Assembly (NCBI GenBank): GCA_963716585.1
Contig: CAVQTN010000005.1
Span: 95,819-159,818 of the forward strand
Reading direction: 5' to 3'
DNA length: 64,000 nucleotides
Source of the DNA: JAICUY01 sp963716585
GTDB taxonomy: Bacteria; Chloroflexota; Limnocylindria; QHBO01
The notes under the pieces were generated by a model. The model saw only the letters and a list, made by a program, of their open reading frames with translations, did no database searches and was not told where the DNA came from. Every line of letters begins with the position of its first letter. Within the stretch, counting starts at the first letter, position 1. Below, piece by piece: positions 15,589 through 26,550 of this stretch. A program made the position numbers and the translations under genes.

Positions 15589-17286
15589 ATGTGGAATAAG
15601 CGACTCCTTGGAGTCACGATGGTCCTGAGCCTGGTGCTCGCGGCCTGCGGCGGAGGCAATACCTCCCCCAGCCCAAGCGCCGGCGGCTCGCAGGTGCCGT
15701 CCGCGACGGTAGCACCGACGGGCGGGACATTTACGCTCGGCACCACGACCGAGCCGGCGAGCTTGGATCCCAACCTCGCCACCGACAGCGGCTCAATTCT
15801 GGTCCTGAACTCGATTCAGCGGCCGCTGCTGTGGTACGACCCGAAGACGCTCGAGGCGATCCCGCAGGGTGGCCTCGCTGACAGCTTCACGGTCAGTCCC
15901 GACGGAACCAAGATCACCTACACGCTGAAGGACGGCATCAAGTACAGCGACGGCACCGACATCGTTGCCGACGACTTCGTCCGCAGCTTCAAGCGCCTCA
16001 TTGACCCGCACACGGCCTCCGACTATGCCTACATCGTCGGTGACATCAAGGGTGCCTCGGACCTCCTTGGCCTGGTTCCGGCCGAGGGCAAGAAGTTCGA
16101 CGACGCCGCCATCACCAAGGCCCTGGACACGTTCGGCGTGAGCGCTCCGGATCCGAAGACGGTGGTCATCGACCTGGCCGGCCCGGCGACCTACTTCCCG
16201 TTCGTCACCACCATGTGGCTGACCTCGCCGCTCAAGGCGGGCTGGACGGACCTCAAGGACTACACCGAGGCGGCGAACTACATCTCCAGCGGCCCGTTCC
16301 TCCTGAAGGACTGGCAGCACAGCGCGAGCCTGACCCTGACCCCGAACCCGAACTGGGTCGGTGGCGACAAGCCGAAGGTCGACGAGATCGATATCACGAT
16401 CTTCAAGGACCCGGATGCCGAGTTCGCTGCCTACCAGGCGGGCGAGATTGACATGGCCCCGGTCCCGCAGGCCAACACCGCGCAGATGCGCGCTGAGAAG
16501 CCGGACGAGATCCTCCAGGGCGACACCCTGGCGACCTACTATCTCGGCTTCGACCTGAAGGACAAGAACGGCCAGGTCTACAAGAGCAAGGCACTGCGCC
16601 ACGCCCTCTCCGAGTCGATCGACCGGCAGAAGCTGATCGATACGGTTCGCCAGGGTGTCGGCACACCGGCCACCAGCATGGTTCCGAAGGGCATGCCGGG
16701 CAACCAGCCCGACATCGGCCTGCCGTTCGACGCGACGAAGGCCAAGGCGGATCTGAAGACGGCCATGACCGAGCTCGGCGTGAGCGACGTCAAGGACATC
16801 CCGATCGAGCTCGGCTTCAACTCCGACTCCGGGCACGAGCAGATCATGGAGTTCATCCAGGCGCAGTGGAAGGACAATCTCGGCATCACCGCCAAGCTGA
16901 CGGGAGTCGAGTGGAATACGTACCTCGAGCAGCTGAGCAAGGACCCGTACACGGTCTTCCGGCTCGGTTGGTCGGCGGACTACCCGCACCCGCAGAACTT
17001 CCTGAGCCTGCTCACCTGCGACTCGGGGAACAACGACTCCGGGTACTGCAACAAGGATTACGACGCGCTCCTCAAGAAGGCCGCCGCTGATCCTGATTTC
17101 GACTCGCAGATCGCGACCTACAACCAGGCGCAGGAGCTGCTGGTCGATGATGCACCGGTGATCTTCATTTACTGGTACGGCCGCTTCACCGCGGTCAAGC
17201 CAACCGTGACGCTGGTCAGCACCGGCCTGGACAGCACGACCGGCATGACGTTCCCGGAGGCGATCACGGTCGCGCCCGCTTCCTGA
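15589..17286 (+). CDS. ABC peptide/nickel-type substrate-binding lipoprotein (importer 1)
   Basis: A 565-residue cluster C (SBP_bac_5) binding protein. The signal peptide ends in lipobox VLAAC (Cys about 19), then a Ser/Gly linker and the family start GGTFTLGTTTEPASLDPNLA; further patterns are YDPKTLEAIPQGGLADS, LKDGIKYSDGTDI and the late LGWSADYPHPQNFL, close to oligopeptide binders such as OppA. TCTGGAGGAATCT supplies a good Shine-Dalgarno before the ATG. It captures the ligand outside the membrane for the permeases that follow. Peptides are the likely substrate. Confidence 0.9.
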   Translation: MWNKRLLGVTMVLSLVLAACGGGNTSPSPSAGGSQVPSATVAPTGGTFTLGTTTEPASLDPNLATDSGSILVLNSIQRPLLWYDPKTLEAIPQGGLADSFTVSPDGTKITYTLKDGIKYSDGTDIVADDFVRSFKRLIDPHTASDYAYIVGDIKGASDLLGLVPAEGKKFDDAAITKALDTFGVSAPDPKTVVIDLAGPATYFPFVTTMWLTSPLKAGWTDLKDYTEAANYISSGPFLLKDWQHSASLTLTPNPNWVGGDKPKVDEIDITIFKDPDAEFAAYQAGEIDMAPVPQANTAQMRAEKPDEILQGDTLATYYLGFDLKDKNGQVYKSKALRHALSESIDRQKLIDTVRQGVGTPATSMVPKGMPGNQPDIGLPFDATKAKADLKTAMTELGVSDVKDIPIELGFNSDSGHEQIMEFIQAQWKDNLGITAKLTGVEWNTYLEQLSKDPYTVFRLGWSADYPHPQNFLSLLTCDSGNNDSGYCNKDYDALLKKAAADPDFDSQIATYNQAQELLVDDAPVIFIYWYGRFTAVKPTVTLVSTGLDSTTGMTFPEAITVAPAS

Positions 17287-17314
17287 GCGTGGCGATCGTC
17301 TGACGCATCAACCA

Positions 17315-17387
17315 GTCGGGTGGACCGGTCCGCCGGTCCACCCGACGGCCGCGCATCCAGGGCTCGCGCCCGGGGTTCGCGGCCGTC
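17315..17387 (+). terminator. Two overlapping strong hairpins after the first binding-protein gene
   Basis: Hairpin A is a perfect 14-bp stem (17315-17328 with 17333-17346) closed by TCCG. Hairpin B pairs GACGGCCGCG (17344-17353) with CGCGGCCGTC (17378-17387). They share the three bases GAC, so full-length forms of both cannot exist together. No U-tract follows. Likely role: partial termination or 3'-end protection that lets the binding protein outnumber the permeases. Confidence 0.6.
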
Positions 17388-17450
17388 GCCGACTGCACTA
17401 CACTCTCCCGAATCCGCACACCGCCGTAGAGGAAGATCCGGAGCCGACAG

Positions 17451-18380
17451 ATGGTTGCCTACGTCATTCGCCGCGTGCTTTGGCTCATCCCGGTGCTGCT
17501 GGTGGTGACGGCCATCACCTTTGCCCTCATGCATGCCGCTCCCGGCGGGCCGTTCGATTCGGCAGGGCCCGGTGGACGGCGCGTGCCGGAGGTGATCAAG
17601 CGCAACCTCGAGGCGCAGTACGGCCTGAATGAGCCAATCCCGGTCCAGTACGTGCGCTGGGTCGGCAACCTGCTGGTCGGCGACTTCGGCCCGTCCTACA
17701 GCTACCGCAACCGGACCGTCAACGACATCGTGATGCAGGGCCTGCCGGCGTCGGTCCAGCTGGGCAGCATGGCCTTCCTGCTGTCGGTCATCGTCGGCGT
17801 GCCGTTGGGGGTGATCGCCGCGTTACGCCAGAACAAGCTGCCCGACTACGTGGCCACGACGGTGTCGGTCATCGGCGTGGCGACGCCGAGCTTCATCATC
17901 TCGGTCTTCCTGCAGCTCATCTTTGCGGTCAACCTCGGCTGGTTCCCCACCGGGGGGTGGCGCGGCCCGGAGTACTGGGTCCTGCCCACCATCGCGCTAT
18001 CCGGCTTCGCCATCGCCAGCATCGCCCGCTACACGCGCGCCTCGATGCTCGAAGTGACGCGCCGCGACTACGTGCGTACGGCACAGAGCAAGGGCCTCAA
18101 GGAGCGGAGCATCGTCGTCATCCACATGATCCGCAACGCGTTGATCCCGGTGATCACCATCCTGGGTCCGATCTTCGCCTTCCTGATCACGGGCTCGCTG
18201 ATCATCGAGACGATCTTCACGGTACCGGGCATCGGCGCCTTCTACATCACGTCGATCGGCAGCCGTGACTACGGCCTGATCATGGCGCTGACGGTCCTGT
18301 TCGCCGTGACGATCGCGGTGATGAACCTGGTCGTCGACGTGGCGTACGCCTACATCGACCCCCGCATCCGCTACAGCTAG
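17451..18380 (+). CDS. ABC peptide/nickel-type permease, DppB-like (importer 1)
   Basis: A 309-residue inner-membrane permease with about six membrane segments. The N-terminus YVIRRVLWLIPVLLVVTAITF and AAPGGPFD are typical of DppB/OppB. The EAA-like loop contacting the ATPase is DYVRTAQSKGLKE...HMIRNALIPV (about residues 203-235). GGAG lies 10 nt upstream of the ATG. Forms a heterodimer with the DppC-like subunit encoded 9 bp downstream. Confidence 0.92.
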   Translation: MVAYVIRRVLWLIPVLLVVTAITFALMHAAPGGPFDSAGPGGRRVPEVIKRNLEAQYGLNEPIPVQYVRWVGNLLVGDFGPSYSYRNRTVNDIVMQGLPASVQLGSMAFLLSVIVGVPLGVIAALRQNKLPDYVATTVSVIGVATPSFIISVFLQLIFAVNLGWFPTGGWRGPEYWVLPTIALSGFAIASIARYTRASMLEVTRRDYVRTAQSKGLKERSIVVIHMIRNALIPVITILGPIFAFLITGSLIIETIFTVPGIGAFYITSIGSRDYGLIMALTVLFAVTIAVMNLVVDVAYAYIDPRIRYS

Positions 18381-18389
18381 GAGCAGCAC

Positions 18390-19335
18390 ATGGCCACCCG
18401 CACGGAAGCGCTCGAAGCTCCGGCGATCCAAGCGCAGAAGCCGACCAGCCTGTGGCGCGATGCGTTCGGCCGGCTTGGTCCGCAATCGGCTGGCGATCGT
18501 CGGCGGCTTCCTCGTCCTGGCGCTGATCGTGCTCGGCATCTTCGGCCCGTATATCGCCCCGTACGCCTACGACAAGCAGTACATCGACCTGGTCCAGGCG
18601 CATGGGAACCTGCCGCTTTCCCCGGGCGTCGAGGGCAGGGTCCTGGGCACCGACCTGTTCGGTCGTGACCTGATGAGCCGGCTGCTGGACGGCGCGCGGA
18701 TCAGCCTCAGCGTCGCGGTCGTGGTCCAGTTCGTGGTCCTCTTCATCGGCGTACCGATCGGTGCGGTCGCCGGCTGGTTCGGCGGACGGATCGACACGTA
18801 CCTCATGCGCTTCACCGACGTCATCTATGCCTTCCCCGACCTGCTGCTCATCATCCTGATGACCGTCACCCTGCGCGATACGGCCTTCGGCAAGGCGCTC
18901 GACGGGCTGCTGCTGGTGTACGTCGCCATCGGGCTGGTGGCCTGGGTGACGATGGCTCGCCTGGTGCGCGGCCAGCTGCTCAGCCTCAAGGAGACCGAGT
19001 ACGTCGAGGCCGCGCGGGCCATCGGCGTGTCCGACCGGCGGATCGTGATCCGGCACCTGCTGCCCAACGCCATCGGACCGGTGATCGTGGCCGTCACGCT
19101 CGGCATCCCCGGAGCGATCCTGACCGAGGCGACCCTGTCGTTCATCGGCATCGGCGTCAATCCTCCGCGCGCCTCGTGGGGCAAGCTGATCTTCGACGGG
19201 AAGACCTGGATGGGCACCGAGCCGCACCTGGTCATCTTCCCGGCCATCGCCATCGCCCTGACCCTGCTCAGCTTCACCTGGCTGGGCGACGGCCTGCGCG
19301 ATGCCCTCGACCCGAAGCTCAAGGGGAAGCAGTAA
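18390..19335 (+). CDS. ABC permease, DppC-like (importer 1), apparent frameshift
   Basis: The start MATRTEALEAP...LWRDAFGRL lies in one frame and the rest, from LVRNRLAIVGGFLVL to the stop, in the next. The shift falls at 18474-18477, where CGGCTTGG would restore FGRLVRNR if one T were removed. The importer 2 homologue has the uninterrupted pattern DALRRLMRNGPALVG, which supports a single spurious or inserted T. Otherwise complete: about six membrane segments and EAA loop YVEAARAIGVSDRRI. An ATG at 18460 could start a shorter product that keeps all membrane segments. Confidence 0.85.
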
Positions 19336-19336
19336 C

Positions 19337-21627
<2,291 letters not shown>

Positions 21628-21721
21628 GCCGGTAGTATCCGGTAGCCATACACGCCAGCCGGCACGCCGTCATCGGTCAGGCGGACAAGCCAGGATGAGC
21701 GACCAGTTCGGAGGAGAACAG

Positions 21722-23410
21722 ATGCCCAGGTGGAGACTCGTACCCCTTGCGATGGGACTCATCCTGCTGCTCGCCGCGTGCGGCAGCCCGGGAACCAGCC
21801 AGAGCCCCAGCCAGACGGGCAGCCAGAACCCGTCCGGCGGCAGCTCCGCGACGCCCGCTGTGACCGTCAAGGAAGGCGGGATCATGGTCGTGGCGCTGCC
21901 CGGCGAGATCGACAACCTCGATCCAGCGCTCATCAGCGACAGCAACTCGTCCTACGTCATGAACCAGGTCATGGAGGGCCTCGTGGGCCTGCATGAGGGC
22001 TCGATCTCGCAGATCGATCCAGTGCTCGCCGCGAGCCTGCCGACCGTCTCCGCCGACGGCCTGACCTACACCTTCACCCTGCGCACCGGCATCAAGTTCC
22101 ATGACGGGACCGATTTCAATGCCGACGCCGTGGTCTACAACTACGAGCGCTGGATCAACTTCGGGAAGGGCCTGCAGGCCCACGCCTATTACTTCGGCGC
22201 GGTGTTCGGTGGCTTCGGAGCCACGAGCAACGTCGCCTCGGTGAAGGCCAACAGCGCGACCGAGGTCGCCATCACGCTGAGGAAGCCGCAGTCGAACTTC
22301 CTGATCAGCCAGACCCTCACCCCGTTCTTCATGTCCAGCCCGAAGGCCCTGAAGGACAACGACGCGAACAACGACGACATCTCGAAGAATGCCTATTCGC
22401 AGTCGAAGGGCATGGTCGGAACCGGGCCGTTCAAGTTCAAGGAATGGGTCACCGGCGACCACGTCACCATCGACAAGAACCCCGACTACTGGAACGCGGA
22501 TAAGGTCGCGCATCTCGACCAGATCGTGTTCCGACCGTTCGCCGACCAAACCGCCGAGTTCAACGCGCTCAGCTCGGGCGACGTCGACCTGGCGCAGACC
22601 ATCGCTCCGATCGACGCCGAGTCGGCCAAGAGCGACTCCAACCTGCAGGTCATCGACCGCGGCCAGTCGTGCAACATCGCCAACCTGGCGATCAACGACA
22701 CCAAGCCGCCGATGGACAAGCTGGCAATTCGCCAGGCCGTCGCATACGCGGTGAACAAGCAGTCGTACATCGACGCCTTCTACGCGGGGCAGGCGGTTCC
22801 GGCCGACAACTGGATGCCACCGGCAACGCAGTTCTACAAGGCGCTCAACCTGCCGACCTACGATCCGCAGAAGGCAAAAGACCTGATCGCGAGCTCGGGC
22901 GTCTCGAACCCGACCATCGATTTCTGGTACCCGTCCGACGTGGCTCGGCCGTACATGCCCGATCCGAAGGGCCTCTTCGAGGCGATCCAGCGCGACCTCG
23001 AGGCGGTCGGCTTCAAGGTGAACCCGCACACGGCCACCTGGAACCCCGACTACCTGGATGCCGAAGAGGTGGGCGACTACCAGATGTGGCTGATCGGCTG
23101 GACCTGTGACTGGGCCGGGCCGGACAACTTCATCACGACGTTCTTCGGCTACCACGATGGCAAGCCAAACCCGGAGTTCGGATACACGAACCCCGAGACC
23201 GACAAGGCCATGCGCGACGCTCTGGCGGCGACCGATGAGGCGACGCAGAAGCAGCTGTGGGAGAAGGCCCAGGATCTGCTTGGGGCCGACCTTCCCACCG
23301 TTCCGCTGCTGCACTCGACCCCGCCGGCCGCGGCGCAGGTGTACGTGAAGGGCGTTGTGGGCAGCGGTGCCCTGAACGAGTACTTCAACACCGCCTGGCT
23401 CGACAAGTAG
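21722..23410 (+). CDS. ABC peptide/nickel-type substrate-binding lipoprotein (importer 2)
   Basis: A 562-residue SBP_bac_5 lipoprotein with lipobox LLAAC (Cys about 20) and a Ser/Gly/Thr linker. Core patterns: GGIMVVALPGEIDNLDPAL, LRTGIKFHDGTDFNADAV and YSQSKGMVGTGPFKFKEW; the late part (DYQMWLIGWTCDWAGPDNFI) differs clearly from importer 1 and is closer to dipeptide-type binders. ATG 21722 was chosen over the in-frame ATG 21695 because GGAGGAG lies 5 nt upstream and the signal peptide starts there. Ligand specificity probably differs from importer 1. Confidence 0.9.
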   Translation: MPRWRLVPLAMGLILLLAACGSPGTSQSPSQTGSQNPSGGSSATPAVTVKEGGIMVVALPGEIDNLDPALISDSNSSYVMNQVMEGLVGLHEGSISQIDPVLAASLPTVSADGLTYTFTLRTGIKFHDGTDFNADAVVYNYERWINFGKGLQAHAYYFGAVFGGFGATSNVASVKANSATEVAITLRKPQSNFLISQTLTPFFMSSPKALKDNDANNDDISKNAYSQSKGMVGTGPFKFKEWVTGDHVTIDKNPDYWNADKVAHLDQIVFRPFADQTAEFNALSSGDVDLAQTIAPIDAESAKSDSNLQVIDRGQSCNIANLAINDTKPPMDKLAIRQAVAYAVNKQSYIDAFYAGQAVPADNWMPPATQFYKALNLPTYDPQKAKDLIASSGVSNPTIDFWYPSDVARPYMPDPKGLFEAIQRDLEAVGFKVNPHTATWNPDYLDAEEVGDYQMWLIGWTCDWAGPDNFITTFFGYHDGKPNPEFGYTNPETDKAMRDALAATDEATQKQLWEKAQDLLGADLPTVPLLHSTPPAAAQVYVKGVVGSGALNEYFNTAWLDK

Positions 23411-23417
23411 GCTCATC

Positions 23418-23488
23418 GCCCACCCGAGGGTGGGCATGCGAACTGTTCACTGCCGGCTGCCGGGACCGCAAGGGTCCTGGCAGCCGGC
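23418..23488 (+). terminator. Two hairpins after the second binding-protein gene
   Basis: The first is GCCCACCC-GA-GGGTGGGC (23418-23435). The second has a perfect 10-bp stem GCCGGCTGCC/GGCAGCCGGC (23452-23461 with 23479-23488) with an inner GGACC/GGTCC helix. No long U-tract. Placement matches the hairpins of importer 1, consistent with graded expression of binding protein over permease. Confidence 0.6.
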
Positions 23489-23516
23489 CGATCCTCTTTG
23501 ACGCAAAGGTCGAAGG

Positions 23517-24521
23517 ATGGGCAAGTTCATCATCCGGCGGCTGGTGGCCACCATCCCGGTGCTCATCGGGCTGTCGCTCATGCTCTTCGCCTTCGTGCAC
23601 CTCCTGCCCGGCGATCCGACGCGTGCCATCCTCGGCCAGCACGCCACGCCCGCCACCGTCGCCGCGCTGCGTGTCGACCTGGGCCTCGACAAGCCACTCT
23701 GGGAGCAGTACGTCATCTACATGGGCCAGCTGGCCCGGGGAGATCTCGGCCACAGCGTCGTGAACAACAAGCCGGTGCTCGCCGAGTTCATGACCCGCTT
23801 CCCGGGCACGGTTGAGCTCACCATCGCGGCGCTCATCTTCGCGGTCGGTCTCGGCATTCCGCTCGGGCGTTTGGCGGCGCGCCATCCCCAGACCTGGACG
23901 GATGGCGCGGTGACCGTCATCTCGTTGCTCGGCATCAGCATCCCCATCTTCGTCCTGGGCCTGACCCTGCAGTTCTTCCTCAGCGTGGAGCTCGGTTGGC
24001 TGCCGACCTCGAGCCGCATCGACCCTCGCCTTTCCATCCCGAATACGACCAACTTCATGCTGATCGACACGCTGATCGCCGGCCGGCCGGAGGCCTTCGT
24101 CGACGCACTGAAGCACCTGGTGCTGCCCGCCATCGCGCTCGGCTCGATCCCGCTGGCCATCATCACCCGCATCACCAGGGCCGCGGTGCTGGACGTGGCC
24201 AACGAGGACTACGTGCGCACGGCGCGGGCCAAGGGCCTCACCGAACGACGGGTCGATGACCGGCACATCATGCGCAACGCCTGGCTGCCGGTAACCACCG
24301 TCATCGGCCTGCAGGTCGGCGGATTGCTGGCCGGCGCCGTGATCACCGAGACGATCTTCGCCTGGAACGGCGTCGGACGCTGGGTGGTGAGCGCCATCAC
24401 CAACCGCGACTATTTCGTCATCCAGTCGTCGATCCTGATCTTCGCGCTCATCTTCCTGACCGTGAACCTGGCCGTCGACATCGGCTACGCCTTCTTGAAC
24501 CCGAGGATTCGATACTCATGA
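23517..24521 (+). CDS. ABC permease, DppB-like (importer 2)
   Basis: A 334-residue permease with about six membrane segments. N-terminus GKFIIRRLVATIPVLIGLSL and HLLPGDPTRAILG are family-typical; the EAA loop is DYVRTARAKGLTERRV...RNAWLPV. It is longer than its importer 1 counterpart, with an extra extracytoplasmic loop (about residues 165-185). Its stop overlaps the next start (ATGA). Confidence 0.92.
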   Translation: MGKFIIRRLVATIPVLIGLSLMLFAFVHLLPGDPTRAILGQHATPATVAALRVDLGLDKPLWEQYVIYMGQLARGDLGHSVVNNKPVLAEFMTRFPGTVELTIAALIFAVGLGIPLGRLAARHPQTWTDGAVTVISLLGISIPIFVLGLTLQFFLSVELGWLPTSSRIDPRLSIPNTTNFMLIDTLIAGRPEAFVDALKHLVLPAIALGSIPLAIITRITRAAVLDVANEDYVRTARAKGLTERRVDDRHIMRNAWLPVTTVIGLQVGGLLAGAVITETIFAWNGVGRWVVSAITNRDYFVIQSSILIFALIFLTVNLAVDIGYAFLNPRIRYS

Positions 24522-25411
24522 CTTCCGCCGACGTTTCGGTCTCGGGTCGCGTCGCGTATCGCGCGAGCCGCGGCCTGTGGGGCGACGCACTGCGCCGCCT
24601 GATGCGCAACGGACCGGCGCTGGTCGGCCTGGCGCTGATCGCCGTCTTCGTGGTCGCCGCCATGCTGGCGCCGGTGATCGCACCCTACGACCCAATCGCG
24701 GGGGCCCTGGTCGACCGGCTCAAGGGGCCGGGTGGAGCCCACCTGTTCGGCACCGACCTGCAGGGCCGCGACGAGCTCAGCAGGATCCTCTACGGCGCGC
24801 AGATCAGCCTGCAGGTCGGCGTCGTGGCGGTGGTGATGGGCCTGGCCATGGGCGGCACCATCGGCGCACTGGCGGGATCGTTCGGCGGCAAGGTCGATTC
24901 GGTGCTCATGCGCTTCGTCGATGTGCTCCTGTCGGTGCCGGGCATCCTGCTGGCGATCGGCATCGTGGCCTGGCTGGGCCGTGGCCTGCCGCAGATCATG
25001 TTGGCCGTGGCGGCCACCACCACGCCGCTCTTCGCCCGCCTGCTGAGGGGCAGCCTGCTGGGCCTGCGTGAGGCCGATTTCGTGGTTGCCGCACGCTCGC
25101 TCGGCGCTTCGCGCTGGCGGATCCTGTTCCGGCACATGTTGCCGAATGCGCTGACCCCCCTGATCGTCGCCGCCACCCTGGCCCTCGCCACGGCGATCAT
25201 CGATGTCGCGGGGCTCGGCTTCCTGGGCCTCGGCCCGGCCGATCCGCGCACCGCCGAATGGGGCACCATGCTCACCGACTCGACGCGCTTCCTGCGGCAG
25301 GCGCCATACCTGCTGTTCTTCCCGGGCGCCGCCATCGTGCTCACCGCCGTCGGCTTCAACCTGCTCGGCGACGGCCTGCGCGAGTCGCTGGACCCACGGC
25401 TGAAGCGCTGA
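24518..25411 (+). CDS. ABC permease, DppC-like (importer 2)
   Basis: A 297-residue permease with an N-terminal cytoplasmic tail, DALRRLMRNGPALVG, six predicted membrane segments and the EAA loop FVVAARSLGASRWRI...MLPNALTPL. Its frame is intact, unlike the importer 1 copy. It forms the channel with the DppB-like subunit. The downstream ATPase gene starts after 2 nt. Confidence 0.93.
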   Translation: MTSADVSVSGRVAYRASRGLWGDALRRLMRNGPALVGLALIAVFVVAAMLAPVIAPYDPIAGALVDRLKGPGGAHLFGTDLQGRDELSRILYGAQISLQVGVVAVVMGLAMGGTIGALAGSFGGKVDSVLMRFVDVLLSVPGILLAIGIVAWLGRGLPQIMLAVAATTTPLFARLLRGSLLGLREADFVVAARSLGASRWRILFRHMLPNALTPLIVAATLALATAIIDVAGLGFLGLGPADPRTAEWGTMLTDSTRFLRQAPYLLFFPGAAIVLTAVGFNLLGDGLRESLDPRLKR

Positions 25412-25413
25412 AC

Positions 25414-26550
25414 ATGGCGCTGCTGTCCGTCCAGGATCTTGTCGTCCGCTTTCGCACGCACGAGGGGACCGTCCACGCCGTCAATGGCGTGTCGTTCGAG
25501 CTGGAGGCCGGCGAGACGCTTGGCCTCGTCGGCGAATCGGGCTGTGGCAAGAGCGTCACCAACCTGGCGATCATGCGGCTCCTTCCCCGGCCTTCGGGTT
25601 ATATCGACGGCGGCAAGGTGTTCTTCGACGGCAACGACATCGTGGCCATGGAGGAGTCCGAGCTGCGCACCATCCGCGGCCGCGAGGTGGCCATGATCTT
25701 CCAGGATCCGATGACCAGCCTGAACCCGGTGCTGACCATCGAGGAGCAGATGGTCGAGACGATCCGCGCCCACCGGCGCGTCAGCCGCCAGGAAGCCCGC
25801 GACCGGGCGGTCGACCTTCTCACTCGCGTCGGCATTCCGCACCCCGAGACCCGTCTCAGCAGCTTCCCGCACCAGTTCAGCGGTGGCATGCGGCAGCGAG
25901 TCATGATCGCCATGGCGCTGGCGCTCGAGCCCAAGCTGCTGATCGCCGACGAGCCCACGACTGCGCTCGACGTGACCATCCAGGCCCAGGTGCTCGAGCT
26001 GCTGCGGGCGCTGACCACCGAGCTGCAGACGTCGGTCGTCCTGATCACCCACGACCTCGGCGTGGTCGCCGGCATGACCCAGCGGATCAACGTGATGTAC
26101 GCCGGATTCATCGTCGAGACCGGTTCGACGGTCGAGATCTTCGACAGGCCGCGCCACCCATACACGGTCGGCCTGCTGCACTCGATCCCGCGGCTCGACG
26201 CGGAGGAGGCAGGACCGCTGATCCCCATCGAGGGCTCGCCACCCGATCAGCGCCAGGCGCCGGTCGGCTGCCCGTTCGCGCCGCGCTGTGCGTGGCGCAT
26301 CGAGCGCTGCTGGACCGAGAACCCGTCGCTCGCCGCGGTCGATCCCATCTCGTCGCCGCCGGTGCTCAGCGGACCGACGGCCACGCACCGCGCGGCCTGT
26401 CACAACCAGCCGACGGCGGAGGAAGCGGTTGCCGGGCGGCCACTGCGCCCGGGCTTCGTCGCCGCTCCGCCGCCGGCCGGCTTCAGCGGAGCGGTCGACG
26501 CTGACACGGCCGCACGGGTCGCCGCCTACAGCGCCGAGCAGGTGCGATGA
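25414..26550 (+). CDS. ABC ATP-binding protein, DppD/OppD-like (importer 2)
   Basis: A 378-residue ATPase: Walker A GESGCGKS, Q-loop MIFQDPMTSLNP, signature FSGGMRQRV, Walker B LLIADEPTTALD, switch LITHDLGVVAG. The Cys-rich C-terminus (CPFAPRC, RCW, AACHN) is present, followed by a Pro/Ala tail. The long N-terminal extension of the importer 1 protein is missing here. It ends in an ATGA overlap with the last gene of the operon. Confidence 0.93.
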   Translation: MALLSVQDLVVRFRTHEGTVHAVNGVSFELEAGETLGLVGESGCGKSVTNLAIMRLLPRPSGYIDGGKVFFDGNDIVAMEESELRTIRGREVAMIFQDPMTSLNPVLTIEEQMVETIRAHRRVSRQEARDRAVDLLTRVGIPHPETRLSSFPHQFSGGMRQRVMIAMALALEPKLLIADEPTTALDVTIQAQVLELLRALTTELQTSVVLITHDLGVVAGMTQRINVMYAGFIVETGSTVEIFDRPRHPYTVGLLHSIPRLDAEEAGPLIPIEGSPPDQRQAPVGCPFAPRCAWRIERCWTENPSLAAVDPISSPPVLSGPTATHRAACHNQPTAEEAVAGRPLRPGFVAAPPPAGFSGAVDADTAARVAAYSAEQVR

